DNA of 64,000 bases, from NCBI RefSeq assembly GCF_023715655.1, contig NZ_JAMBON010000007.1, positions 58,774 through 122,773 of the forward strand. The letters run 5' to 3'. The DNA comes from Oceanobacillus luteolus. GTDB taxonomy: Bacteria > Bacillota > Bacilli > Bacillales > Amphibacillaceae. Position 1 is the first letter of the stretch; the number at the start of each line of letters is the position of its first letter. Below, piece by piece: positions 38,603 to 47,834 of this stretch. The notes under the pieces were generated by a model. It did no database searches, had not been told where the DNA came from, and was given only the letters and a program-made list of their open reading frames with translations. Both the position numbers and the translations under genes were made by a program.

Positions 38603-39367
38603 TTATGTTTTAGGTCCTCCAGCTACAAAAATCACTTGCCCGCTGACAAAGGATGATTTTTCATCGGCAAAAAAGGCAACGGCATTCGCAATATCGGCTG
38701 GCTTTCCACTCCGACCAACAGGGATTTTGCTTGCACCGGCCTTTACAAAGTCATCAAAAGGGACACCAATCCTTTCTGCCGTAGCCCTCGTCATTTCCGT
38801 CTCTATAAAGCCTGGGGCAACGGCATTTGCTGTAATCCCATATTTTCCAAGTTCAATAGACAGTGTTTTCGTAAAGCCTTGTAGTCCTGCTTTCACTGTA
38901 GAATAATTAGCCTGCCCTCGATTACCTAGAGCTGACGTCGAGGATATATTGATAATTCTTCCATAGTTATTCTTCACCATATATTTTTGTGCTGCTCGAC
39001 TAGCATTAAATGCACCCTTCAAGTGCACATCTATTACTTGTTGCCAGTCACTGTCCGTCATCTTAAATAGAAGATTGTCTCGGATAATCCCAGCATTATT
39101 CACCAAAATATCCAATGAACCAAATTGATTCACGACCTCACTGATTGCAGATTCCACTTCTTCCGCTTCTACCACATTTGCCTTTAAAGCGAGAATGTCA
39201 TAGCCCTTTTCCTTGAATTCCCTTTCCGTTTCCTGCAATGCCTCTTCATTAATATCGATGATTGCTACTTTCGCACCCTCTTCTGCAAATTGTTCAGTAA
39301 TTGCTTTTCCTATACCACGACTTCCTCCTGTAATAAAAGCTACCCTTCCATTAAATCGATCCGCCAT
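38603..39367 (-). CDS. SDR-family 3-hydroxyacyl-CoA dehydrogenase / 3-oxoacyl reductase (FabG-like)
   Basis: A classical 254-residue short-chain dehydrogenase. Cofactor motif TGGSRGIGKAI is at about 13-23, NNAGI at about 90, and the catalytic Ser (ISSTSALG), Tyr and Lys (YSTVKAG) at about 142-160. Asp in VAIIDINEEAL suggests NAD(H) preference. In this operon, with MaoC-type hydratase and thiolase, it most likely oxidises a 3-hydroxyacyl-CoA during degradation, although FabG-like enzymes also work in the synthetic direction. GGAGGAAG precedes the ATG. An inverted repeat GCTATAA-CC-TTATAGC lies 25 bp upstream (39392-39407) and may be an operator. Confidence 0.87.
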   Translation of the reverse strand: MADRFNGRVAFITGGSRGIGKAITEQFAEEGAKVAIIDINEEALQETEREFKEKGYDILALKANVVEAEEVESAISEVVNQFGSLDILVNNAGIIRDNLLFKMTDSDWQQVIDVHLKGAFNASRAAQKYMVKNNYGRIINISSTSALGNRGQANYSTVKAGLQGFTKTLSIELGKYGITANAVAPGFIETEMTRATAERIGVPFDDFVKAGASKIPVGRSGKPADIANAVAFFADEKSSFVSGQVIFVAGGPKT

Positions 39368-39447
39368 CCTACTTCCTCCTTCAATGAATGCGCTATAACC
39401 TTATAGCCCTTCATAGATTTATTGTTTTGAGAAAACATTTGTACCTA

Positions 39448-40401
39448 TCAAATTAGACTGTATACGTATACCCCGTTCTGCTTCTCTGCAAAAATTTCAT
39501 TACGTTCCATTAATAAGTCCAGAACACTGATGATTTCAAAAACAAATGTAATCAATCCTTTTTTATAACGTTCTGGGTACATCTTCTTCACAATATCGAG
39601 CCCGGTTGCATTCCCTTTTTCCAATACGTTTTTCACTCGTTGTACACGATGTTCCGTCCGTTCAAACTGAGCATGGATAAAGCGACTGATGTCATAAATG
39701 TCAGGACCATGACCAGAGTAGGTTATCTTGATAGGAAGCTTAAGGCATTTTTTCAAATTCGCTATATACTGTATCAGTGGTTTAGCACGCTGTTCTCCAG
39801 GAAGTGGTGCATCTAGAAAAATTCCAACATGGATATCATCAATGACATGATCTCCGCATATGAAAATTTGTTCTCCAGCATGGTACAAAGAGATATGGTC
39901 TTGGGAATGGCCTTTTGTTTCAATTACTTCCCAGCCAGGTAAACCGGGTATGCCATCCCCTTCTTGAAGTCCCTTTTCTATCTTCAAACCTGCCAATACA
40001 TCCCGGTCGCGTTTACGATAAGCCCATTTCTCTGCCACTTCTTCAGTCAGACCAAACTCAACAAAAAGTCGGTCAAAGAACTCTCCACTCCATTTCATAT
40101 AGGCTTCGTCTGCCAGGTATGTCTCCGTATCTTTGTGCGCATAAACCGGAACTGGATTCTTCTCTAAAATCCATTGTAAAAGTCCCATATGATCATTATG
40201 ATGATGGGTCAGTACAATCTGCTCAATATCTTGTACGGTTAGGCCAAACAAACGAAGGCCAGCTATTAATTCATTCCATGCCTGTTCTGTTTGGATCCCT
40301 GCGTCTATAAGTGTCAATTTTTCCCCAAATACTAGATATACATTTACAGGACCTATCGGAAAATTGGTGGATAGCTCTATTTTCTCTATTCTCTGCACCA
40401 T
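39448..40401 (-). CDS. MBL-fold metallohydrolase
   Basis: A 317-residue metallo-beta-lactamase-fold hydrolase with the metal motif LTHHHNDHMGLLQW (about 65-78), further His in KGHSQDHISLY and ICGDHVIDD, and a C-terminal winged-helix-like region (about 230-317) like that of LACTB2/YqgX-type enzymes. It is probably a thioesterase or related hydrolase acting on an acyl-CoA or ester intermediate, since genes of this type recur in acyl-CoA catabolic clusters. Substrate cannot be told from sequence. It is followed 80 bp later by the SDR gene on the same strand. Confidence 0.82.
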   Translation of the reverse strand: MVQRIEKIELSTNFPIGPVNVYLVFGEKLTLIDAGIQTEQAWNELIAGLRLFGLTVQDIEQIVLTHHHNDHMGLLQWILEKNPVPVYAHKDTETYLADEAYMKWSGEFFDRLFVEFGLTEEVAEKWAYRKRDRDVLAGLKIEKGLQEGDGIPGLPGWEVIETKGHSQDHISLYHAGEQIFICGDHVIDDIHVGIFLDAPLPGEQRAKPLIQYIANLKKCLKLPIKITYSGHGPDIYDISRFIHAQFERTEHRVQRVKNVLEKGNATGLDIVKKMYPERYKKGLITFVFEIISVLDLLMERNEIFAEKQNGVYVYSLI

Positions 40402-40503
40402 GTTTCATTCAAATCCTTTTTTGAAGTTATTTTATAGGTTAGAAAACCAACTGTCACCATAAGAAAACTGAATAGATGGAAAATTAATGATAAACATCAC
40501 CTA

Positions 40504-42144
40504 CTATTCCTTATCCAGCCATACATTTTTCATATGAATATGACCATAAGATGCATGAGGCTCGTAATTTTTCACATACTGCTGGTGCGGAGTCATCACA
40601 TAGTAAGTCGATACCGGAATTGGATTCAGGACATTCTCTAGTATATATCGTTGAATCTCGTGTACTTTTTCCAGTCTCTCGTTCTCATCTAAGATCATCC
40701 GTTGGTCATCCAGCATTTCATCTAGATCTGAATCTTTCGTATTATACCAATTACGTGCACCTTGAGAATGCATTTGAGTACGCAACCATTCATCAGGCTC
40801 TTGGAAATACGTTTGATAGCCTACACCGATATCATAATCAACCTTTGGCCATCTCTCAGAAAAGTAAGTAGCATATTCGACAACTTCCATTTCTGCGTTA
40901 ATGCCGACATTTCTCAAATCCTCGGTAATCCATTGGGCAACACGAACCAGTTGTTCACCATATCCATCTGTTACAATTAAGGTCGTATCAAATCCATTAG
41001 GGAATCCAGCCTCTGCCAGTAATTCTTTCGCCCCTTCTGGATCATATGGTAGAAGTGCTTCCCTTTCTTCTAATGGTAATGCCCAGCTGCCTAAAGATGG
41101 ATTTACTGGTCCACTCACTTCTCCACCACCATAGATGCTATCTACCATCGATTGACGATCAATTGCCATACTAATCGCCTTACGAACCCGCAAATCATTG
41201 AACGGCTCTCTTTCCATATTTACATATACTTGTTCTTGCGTAGGAAACAATACTTCTCTTACGGTTATGTCTGGGTTACTTTTAACCAAGGTATCTAGTT
41301 CTTCTGGTGATATTCCACCTATTACTTCCGCTTGCTCCGTCCGGAATGCTGCAATACGTGCACCCTGGTCAGGTACAACTTTATATATCAATTCATCCAG
41401 ATAAGGTTTTCCTTCTTCAAAGAAATTCGGATTACGTGAATACGTCGCTTGAACATTGTCATCCCACTTCTCCAAAACAAATGGCCCCGTCCCAATCGCA
41501 TCTGTTGTCAAGTCTACTTCGCCATCTATCGCCTCTTTAGGTAAAATCCACATAAAATGATTGGCCATAAAATTTAGAAATGGAGCAAATGGCTGTTTTA
41601 ATGTAAAAACTACGGTAGTGTCATCTGCTGCTTCAATACTCTCTACCTCTGATAAAAGAGCGGCTTGATGCCCAGGCAGTTCAATAATCCTCTCCATCGT
41701 GGCAACGACATCTTCTGCATTCACTTGGCGGCCGTTTACAGGTTCCTTATCATGCCAATATGCTTCTCGCAGATAAAAGGTATATACTGTTCCATCCTCA
41801 GATATCTCCCAGTCTTCTGCAAGGTCTGGAACGACATTATAATCCGTGAAATCAACGTCAGGCCCTGTTTCATACGTCACTAATTTGTTATAAACAAATC
41901 CAGCCATTTGATGTGTATAAATGGACGATTGACGATGGGGATCCAATGTATCGGGATCAGCTGGAGTAACCATTGTAAACGTCCCGCCGTATTTTGGCTC
42001 TGAAGTGTTTGCTTCCCCATTCGCTGACTCTGCTTCAGAATTGGCATTACTATCGGTACTAGAATCAGAAGAAGAACAAGCACTTACGAAGAACAACAGA
42101 AATCCAAATAAAACCACAGCGGATAAATTTCTGATTTTAAACAT
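40504..42144 (-). CDS. Peptide/nickel-type ABC transporter substrate-binding lipoprotein (SBP family 5)
   Basis: A 546-residue lipoprotein with lipobox VSAC (Cys about 23), a Ser/Asn/Glu-rich linker, and a complete SBP_bac_5 fold: GGTFTMVTPADPDTLDPHR at the start, GRQVNAEDVVATMERI, GTGPFVLEKWD and FNDLRVRKAISMAIDRQ. It captures a ligand outside the cell for the DppB/DppC/DppDF-like components encoded upstream in the same direction. Family 5 proteins bind peptides, but also nickel, opines, oligosaccharides and other solutes. Being embedded in an acyl-CoA catabolic region, it may deliver an amide- or amino-acid-linked substrate. Ribosome site GGGGAGGG. Confidence 0.88.
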   Translation of the reverse strand: MFKIRNLSAVVLFGFLLFFVSACSSSDSSTDSNANSEAESANGEANTSEPKYGGTFTMVTPADPDTLDPHRQSSIYTHQMAGFVYNKLVTYETGPDVDFTDYNVVPDLAEDWEISEDGTVYTFYLREAYWHDKEPVNGRQVNAEDVVATMERIIELPGHQAALLSEVESIEAADDTTVVFTLKQPFAPFLNFMANHFMWILPKEAIDGEVDLTTDAIGTGPFVLEKWDDNVQATYSRNPNFFEEGKPYLDELIYKVVPDQGARIAAFRTEQAEVIGGISPEELDTLVKSNPDITVREVLFPTQEQVYVNMEREPFNDLRVRKAISMAIDRQSMVDSIYGGGEVSGPVNPSLGSWALPLEEREALLPYDPEGAKELLAEAGFPNGFDTTLIVTDGYGEQLVRVAQWITEDLRNVGINAEMEVVEYATYFSERWPKVDYDIGVGYQTYFQEPDEWLRTQMHSQGARNWYNTKDSDLDEMLDDQRMILDENERLEKVHEIQRYILENVLNPIPVSTYYVMTPHQQYVKNYEPHASYGHIHMKNVWLDKE

Positions 42145-42185
42145 GCAATACCCTCCCCTTATTTTTAATTTTTTTTATTCGAAGA

Positions 42186-43091
42186 CTATGAGGATAGTTT
42201 TGGATCTAAGAAGTCTCGCAATGCATCGCCCAACAAATTAAACGCTAATACTAATAGACTTAGAGCTAAACCAGGAAAAAATACAAGCCAAGGGGCACTT
42301 TCCATATATCTACTAGCGTTGCTAAGCATCAATCCCCAAGATGAATTTGGTGGTGGCGTCCCTATCCCAAGAAAGCTAAGGGATGCTTCCGCAATGATTG
42401 TTTGCCCAAATGCCAAACTTGCCATAACGATAATTGGCGCCATCATATTTGGTAAACCATGCTTCATGATAATTCGTAATGAATTTGCACCTACCGAGCG
42501 TGAAGCCTCTACATAATTCGTTTCCCTAATCCGCATCATTTCCCCACGGACAATCCGAGCAAAACGCGGGATCTCAATAATAACTAGAGCAATAATCACA
42601 TTCTGAACTGCCGGCCCAAGTAAAGCTGCAATAAACAGAGCTAATATTAATGCTGGAATTGCCATGATGGAATCCATAATCCTTTGAATAACCATATCTA
42701 CAATTCCACCAAAGAAACCGGAAATCATCCCAATGATTGTTCCTAAGATGATGGAAATGATAACCGTAGCAAAACCAACCAGTAAAGAAATTCTAGCTCC
42801 ATAGATAATTCGACTAAATACATCTCTCCCTAAATCATCCGTTCCCATCAAGTGCTGCATCGTAGGAGCTGACAAAAAAGCTTCTCTATTTTGAGCAACC
42901 GGATCATAAGGCGCAATGACAGGAGCTAAAATAGCAACAGCAATAACGAGCAATATAAATAAAGCGGAGATCACTCCTATCTTTTGCATGGAAATAAATC
43001 GGATACATTGATTTTTAACTCTTAAAAGTCTTGTTCTTGTTGCAAGATGCTTTTTTATCGGAATCTCAGATTCTATTTGTACTTGGGACAT
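42186..43091 (-). CDS. Peptide/nickel-type ABC transporter permease, DppC/OppC-like
   Basis: A 301-residue permease with a cytoplasmic N-terminus (about 40 residues), six membrane segments and the ABC loop EASRSVGANSLRIIMKHGLPN (split near 200-220). It contains the DppC marks HLMGTDDLGRDVFSRIIYGARISL and SSWGLMLSNASRYMESAPWL. It forms the channel with the DppB-like protein. It lies between the DppB-like gene and the binding-protein gene, each gap about 40 bp, so it is one operon with them. Confidence 0.9.
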   Translation of the reverse strand: MSQVQIESEIPIKKHLATRTRLLRVKNQCIRFISMQKIGVISALFILLVIAVAILAPVIAPYDPVAQNREAFLSAPTMQHLMGTDDLGRDVFSRIIYGARISLLVGFATVIISIILGTIIGMISGFFGGIVDMVIQRIMDSIMAIPALILALFIAALLGPAVQNVIIALVIIEIPRFARIVRGEMMRIRETNYVEASRSVGANSLRIIMKHGLPNMMAPIIVMASLAFGQTIIAEASLSFLGIGTPPPNSSWGLMLSNASRYMESAPWLVFFPGLALSLLVLAFNLLGDALRDFLDPKLSS

Positions 43092-43130
43092 TGAATCACT
43101 TCCTTTCTATGGTTGGTCAATCAACCTCCG

Positions 43131-44078
43131 TCAACTGTTTCTTATTCTCGGGTCCACCCAGCCATACATCACATCCACAAACAAGTTAACTAGCAAGAAC
43201 ATCGCTCCAAAGATGAGTACAGAAGCCTGAACAACAGGATAGTCTCTTGCGGAGACCGTTTCAAAGATAAGACTGCCTAAACCTGGAAGGGAAAATATCG
43301 ACTCTAATACAACTGTTCCTCCAAGTAGATAACCTACCTGAAGGCCAATTAATGTAATGACAGAGACTAGGGAATTTCTAAGTGCATGCTTATAAATCAC
43401 GACCCGCTCTTTTGCGCCTTTTGAGCGGATGGTTCTGATAAAATCAGAATGTAAAACTTCCAGTACTGCAGAGCGGGTCATTCGAACAATACTGGCACTC
43501 AGCGTGATCGCTAGACAAATCGCTGGTAGTATCATTTGTTGTACATTCACAACCGGATTCTCAATAAATGATTGATAACCCAAAGGAGGAATCCAATTGA
43601 AGACCAAAGCAAAGCCAGTCAGCAAGATCAACCCTAACCAAAAGTTTGGAATCGATAAACCACCAACGGAAGTAATGCGTAACAGATGGTCAATAAACGT
43701 ATTATGCTTCACAGCAGAGATAACACCAACAGGTATCCCGATTAAAATCGCTAGTACGATTGACATGAGCGATAACTGTAAAGTAACAGGGAGTCTATCA
43801 CCAATGATTTCTGTTACTGGCAACCCCGACCATAAGGAATTTCCCAGGTCTCCCTGAAATGCTCCTGTCAACCAGTCACCCAGCTGGGCTATCATACTTT
43901 TATCCAGACCTAACTCAGTCTCTAAAGCTTGGATTTGTTCCTCTGTTGCACCTGAATCTGCCAATTGGAGTGTGACTACATCACCTGGAACTGCTCGCAT
44001 CACAACAAAAACAAAGGTTACCATGATGAATAGAACGAGAACACCGTATATTAATCTCCTTACAATATATTCCCCCAC
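43131..44078 (-). CDS. Peptide/nickel-type ABC transporter permease, DppB/OppB-like
   Basis: A 315-residue permease starting with VRRLIYGVLVLFIMVTFVFVVMRAVPGD-type DppB N-terminus (first helix about 5-27), periplasmic QALETELGLDKSM and the loop RSKGAKERVVIYKHALRNSL near 205-225. I choose GTG 44078 (VGEYIVRRL) because GAGGGGG lies 8 bp upstream and the overlap with the ATPase gene is then 19 bp; ATG 44108 would add ten basic residues not typical of the family. It is coupled to the upstream ATPase and forms a heterodimer with the DppC-like protein. Confidence 0.88.
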   Translation of the reverse strand: MGEYIVRRLIYGVLVLFIMVTFVFVVMRAVPGDVVTLQLADSGATEEQIQALETELGLDKSMIAQLGDWLTGAFQGDLGNSLWSGLPVTEIIGDRLPVTLQLSLMSIVLAILIGIPVGVISAVKHNTFIDHLLRITSVGGLSIPNFWLGLILLTGFALVFNWIPPLGYQSFIENPVVNVQQMILPAICLAITLSASIVRMTRSAVLEVLHSDFIRTIRSKGAKERVVIYKHALRNSLVSVITLIGLQVGYLLGGTVVLESIFSLPGLGSLIFETVSARDYPVVQASVLIFGAMFLLVNLFVDVMYGWVDPRIRNS

Positions 44079-46123
44079 TTCTCTTCCCCCTCTCCGAACA
44101 GATGGCATGATACGATATGACCTGATGATAGTTCTCTAAGTACAGGTTTCTGTTGCTTACAAAATTCCGTCGCCATTGGGCAACGTGTATGGAATTTGCA
44201 GCCACTAGGCGGATTGGATGGGCTCGGTACTTCACCTTCCAATATAATTCTTTCAGGCACTATCGTAGGATTTGGTATCGGCACTGCAGAAATCAGAGCT
44301 TTGGAATAAGGGTGCATTGGATTCTCAAAAAGCGTCTCGGAATCTGTGACTTCCACTATTTCTCCCATATACATAACCGCTATCCGGTCAGAAATATATT
44401 TCACTACATTTAAGTCGTGAGAAATAAACAAATAGGAAAGCCCCATTTTCTTCTGTAAATCTTTCAGCAGATTTAGAATCTGCGCCTGCACCGACACATC
44501 TAATGCGGAAACCGCTTCATCACAGATAAGCAGATCTGGTTCTGTAGCTAAGGCACGAGCTATTCCGATCCGTTGTAGCTGTCCACCTGAGAATTGGTGT
44601 GGAAATTTATTCATATCATTTTTGGATAATCCAACCGTTTCCAATAATTCCCCTACTCTTTCTTGCTTATCTAATCCCTTGGCCAGTCCATGCACTTCTA
44701 AGGGCTCTCCGATAATATCAAGTACAGTCATGCGAGGATTTAATGAACTATAAGGGTCTTGGAATACAAATTGCATTCGTTTCCTTAAATCTTTCATGGT
44801 TTTACGATTACTGCTTATTAAATCATTGCCATCAAAGCTGACTTCTCCGTCGGTGGAATCAATCAGACCTGTAATTAATCTTCCGACCGTAGATTTCCCA
44901 CATCCAGATTCTCCTACTAGCCCTAACGTTTCACCCTGACGGATATGAAAGGAGACACCGTCCACAGCTTGGACATGGCCAACCGTTCTGGATAATATGC
45001 CCTTTGTAATCGGGAAGTGCTTTTTGAGTCCTTTGACATCCAATAATAATTCCTTTTCTTCTAATCGATTAGATACATCGATATAAACATCTTCATCTAT
45101 TTTTTCCTTGGTAGCGCTAGGGTATGATATTTCTATGTCAGAATCAGGGTCGACAAGCCAACACTTACTGATCCGATTATCAGCAACCTGAAATAATGGA
45201 GGTTCCTCCACACGACACTTTTCTGTCGCGAACTGGCAACGGGGATGGAATCTGCATCCGGTCGGAGTATCATCTAAACTTGGGACATTACCTTTGATTG
45301 TCTGCAGTCGCTGATTACGGTCAGTTTCGATCCTCGGAATACTCCTCATGAGAGCTTCCGTATAAGGATGCTGCGGATTCTCAAATAATTCAATCACACT
45401 CGATTGTTCTACAACCTGGCCAGCATAAACAACAACAACCCTATCTGCCATTTCAGCGACGACGCCTAAGTCATGTGTCACCAACAGAATGGAAGTTTCA
45501 AATTTTGATTGTAGATCTTTTAATAGTTCCATGATTTGCGCTTGAACCGTTACATCTAAAGCCGTCGTCGGTTCATCCGCGATAATTAATGAGGGTCTAC
45601 AAGCGAGTGCAATGGCAATCATTACCCTTTGTCTCTGCCCTCCTGATAATTGATGAGGGTATGTGTGTATTCTGTTTTCAGGATCTGGCAGACCCACAAG
45701 TCGTAAAAGCTCTATTGCTCGCTCCACATATTCTTTTTTCGATAAATCTTCATGAATCTTAATGGTCTCGATAATTTGATCTCCTATGGTATATACCGGG
45801 TCCAAACAGGACATTGGATCTTGGAAGACCATTGCAATGTCCTTCCCACGGATTTTTCTTATTTCCTCATTACTTAACTCAGCAAGGTTCAAATCATTAA
45901 ACAGGATTGCTCCTGATGAAACCTTTCCGTTACTTTCCAATAATTTTAGTATGGATAAGGCAGAAACACTTTTTCCAGAACCAGATTCGCCAACAATAGC
46001 AACTGTTTCCCCTTTAGTTATACTGAAGGAAATATCATTCACTGCCTCAACAGTCCCTTTTCTTGTTTGAAAGACTGTCGTCATTTTTTCAACCTGCAAC
46101 AATGGAGTTTTAGTGTTTACCAA
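44060..46123 (-). CDS. Fused peptide/nickel-type ABC ATPase (DppD-DppF in one chain)
   Basis: A 687-residue protein with two complete ATPase halves of the Opp/Dpp family. Half 1 (about 5-320) has GESGSGKSVSALS, LSGGQRQRVMIAIA and IADEPTTALDV; half 2 (about 350-670) has GESGCGKSTVGR, FSGGQLQRIGIARA and ICDEAVSALDV (Ala replaces Pro after Glu). Each half ends with the oligopeptide-ABC C-terminal Cys cluster (GCRFHPRCQFATEKC and GCKFHTRCPMATEFC). Usually these are two genes; fused forms (GsiA, YliA type) exist in proteobacteria and some Firmicutes. The TTG at 46123 follows AAGGAGG by 8 nt; the upstream TTG 46141 overlaps that site and is rejected. Confidence 0.9.
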   Translation of the reverse strand: MVNTKTPLLQVEKMTTVFQTRKGTVEAVNDISFSITKGETVAIVGESGSGKSVSALSILKLLESNGKVSSGAILFNDLNLAELSNEEIRKIRGKDIAMVFQDPMSCLDPVYTIGDQIIETIKIHEDLSKKEYVERAIELLRLVGLPDPENRIHTYPHQLSGGQRQRVMIAIALACRPSLIIADEPTTALDVTVQAQIMELLKDLQSKFETSILLVTHDLGVVAEMADRVVVVYAGQVVEQSSVIELFENPQHPYTEALMRSIPRIETDRNQRLQTIKGNVPSLDDTPTGCRFHPRCQFATEKCRVEEPPLFQVADNRISKCWLVDPDSDIEISYPSATKEKIDEDVYIDVSNRLEEKELLLDVKGLKKHFPITKGILSRTVGHVQAVDGVSFHIRQGETLGLVGESGCGKSTVGRLITGLIDSTDGEVSFDGNDLISSNRKTMKDLRKRMQFVFQDPYSSLNPRMTVLDIIGEPLEVHGLAKGLDKQERVGELLETVGLSKNDMNKFPHQFSGGQLQRIGIARALATEPDLLICDEAVSALDVSVQAQILNLLKDLQKKMGLSYLFISHDLNVVKYISDRIAVMYMGEIVEVTDSETLFENPMHPYSKALISAVPIPNPTIVPERIILEGEVPSPSNPPSGCKFHTRCPMATEFCKQQKPVLRELSSGHIVSCHLFGEGEEKWGNIL

Positions 46124-46159
46124 ATTCTCTTCCTCCTTCAAATAGAACCGTTGCTTTTG

Positions 46160-47716
46160 TCAATTTTGAAATTGATGATCCCGGTACATATCCTTTAGTC
46201 GCATCTTTAGTATCTTCCCAACACCATTCCTTGGCAGTTCTTTGATGAAGACAATTTGTCTTGGAGATTTGTATTTAGCCACGTGTATTTGACAATACTC
46301 TAATAATTCTTGTTCCGTTACTTCGACATCTTCCTTCTTAACGACGCAAGCTAGGATTTCCTCGCCCATTCTCTCAGATGGAACGCCAATGACAGCCACT
46401 TCTAGGACCGCTTCATGTTTTGCAAGCAGTTCTTCCAAGTCTCGAGGATAGATATTGAACCCCCCACGAATGATTAAATCCTTTTTGCGGTCGACGATGT
46501 ATAAATATCCATCTTCATCCACCCTGGCCATATCTCCAGTACATAGCCAGCCATCTTTAAACGCTTCCCTTGTAGCTTCTTCATTACGAAAATAACCTTG
46601 AGTAACATTGTCACCTTGGATTAATAACTCTCCAACTTCTCCTACAGGTAACTCGTCGCCATTTTCGTCAGCTATTTTAATCTTGACACCTGGCATCGGA
46701 AGACCTACAGACCCTTCCTTGATCGGCATATCATTCCGTTGTGTGGCAACCCCTGGTGATGCTTCTGATAAACCATAGGCATCACGCACTTCAGCATTAA
46801 ACTTTTCAATGAATTTCTTCCGTAAACTTACCGGCAGTGCCGCTGAGCCAGAACCGACCGTCTCTAGAGAAGATAAATCATATTTATCAGCGTTCGGGTC
46901 ATACACCATCGCATAGACCATAGCCGGTACACCCGCAAAAGATTTAACCTTGTATTTCTCAATCGCCTGAAATACTTCCTCCGCATCAAATTTAGAAAAA
47001 ATAACGACAGAGTTACCTTGCATCAAGATACCATTCATGACCCCGAATCCGTAGATATGGGCCAACGGCAAAACACCTAATGTGGTTCCTCGTTCTTCAT
47101 CCTTATCTCTGAGCGATAAACCGTTGGAAGTGTTCGAGTATAAGTTTTTGTGTGTGAGGATTACTCCTTTTGGTTGTCCAGTCGTCCCAGAAGTATATAA
47201 AATAACTGCCATATCCTCTTCTTCCAATAAAGGACTCCGCTCTTTCGTTACATCTATTTTTGAAAGGACTTTTTCACATTCAATAATTTCTACATCATGG
47301 TTGTGAATCAAATCTTCTACTTTCGGACTATCTACGCAAATCACTTTTGGCTTTTCTTTTAATCCATCCGTGGCCCTTAGTATTTTGCTAAGATGATGTG
47401 AGGAAGTGATTACTGCTTTTGCTTCTGAGTTTTCTAGAATAAAATTGATTTCCTTTTCATGTAATAGATACATGACAGGTACAACTACTGATCCAGATCG
47501 TAAAATACCTTGATAGGAAAAGATTACTTCTGGACAGTTTGGCATACAAACGAGTACTCGATCCCCTTCAGCTATCCCCAACCCACTAATTAAAGCCGAA
47601 AATTTTTTTGAGATATTCCTCGTTTCGATATTCGTATACGATTTATCCCCATAATAGAGAAGTGAGTACTCACCGAAAGATTTAATATTCTCTTCTAATA
47701 ACTGTGTAAGAAGCAT
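46160..47716 (-). CDS. Acyl-CoA synthetase (AMP-forming, long-chain fatty acid-CoA ligase type)
   Basis: A 518-residue ANL-family ligase that activates a carboxylic acid with ATP and CoA. The P-loop motif LYTSGTTGQPKGVILTHKN (about 165-183), YGLSEASPG, the A8 region GWLCTGDMARVDEDGYLYI and DRKKDLIIRGGFNIYPRDLEE, and the C-terminal catalytic Lys region PRNGVGKILKMRL are all present. Start at MLLTQLLEE (47716) follows GGAGGG by 7 nt; the ATG 15 bp upstream overlaps that site. It probably activates the compound brought in by the neighbouring ABC or MFS transporter and feeds it to the dehydrogenase, hydratase and thiolase genes around it. Confidence 0.9.
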   Translation of the reverse strand: MLLTQLLEENIKSFGEYSLLYYGDKSYTNIETRNISKKFSALISGLGIAEGDRVLVCMPNCPEVIFSYQGILRSGSVVVPVMYLLHEKEINFILENSEAKAVITSSHHLSKILRATDGLKEKPKVICVDSPKVEDLIHNHDVEIIECEKVLSKIDVTKERSPLLEEEDMAVILYTSGTTGQPKGVILTHKNLYSNTSNGLSLRDKDEERGTTLGVLPLAHIYGFGVMNGILMQGNSVVIFSKFDAEEVFQAIEKYKVKSFAGVPAMVYAMVYDPNADKYDLSSLETVGSGSAALPVSLRKKFIEKFNAEVRDAYGLSEASPGVATQRNDMPIKEGSVGLPMPGVKIKIADENGDELPVGEVGELLIQGDNVTQGYFRNEEATREAFKDGWLCTGDMARVDEDGYLYIVDRKKDLIIRGGFNIYPRDLEELLAKHEAVLEVAVIGVPSERMGEEILACVVKKEDVEVTEQELLEYCQIHVAKYKSPRQIVFIKELPRNGVGKILKMRLKDMYRDHQFQN

Positions 47717-47834
47717 GGTATCCCTCCACAAAACTTTATTACCGAACGACTTCTAATTCTTCAACAATCAACACATTGAATAATTTATATTTTCCGTCTA
47801 TTTAGTTGGTAATTATCTAAGTGGCTCGCTCACC

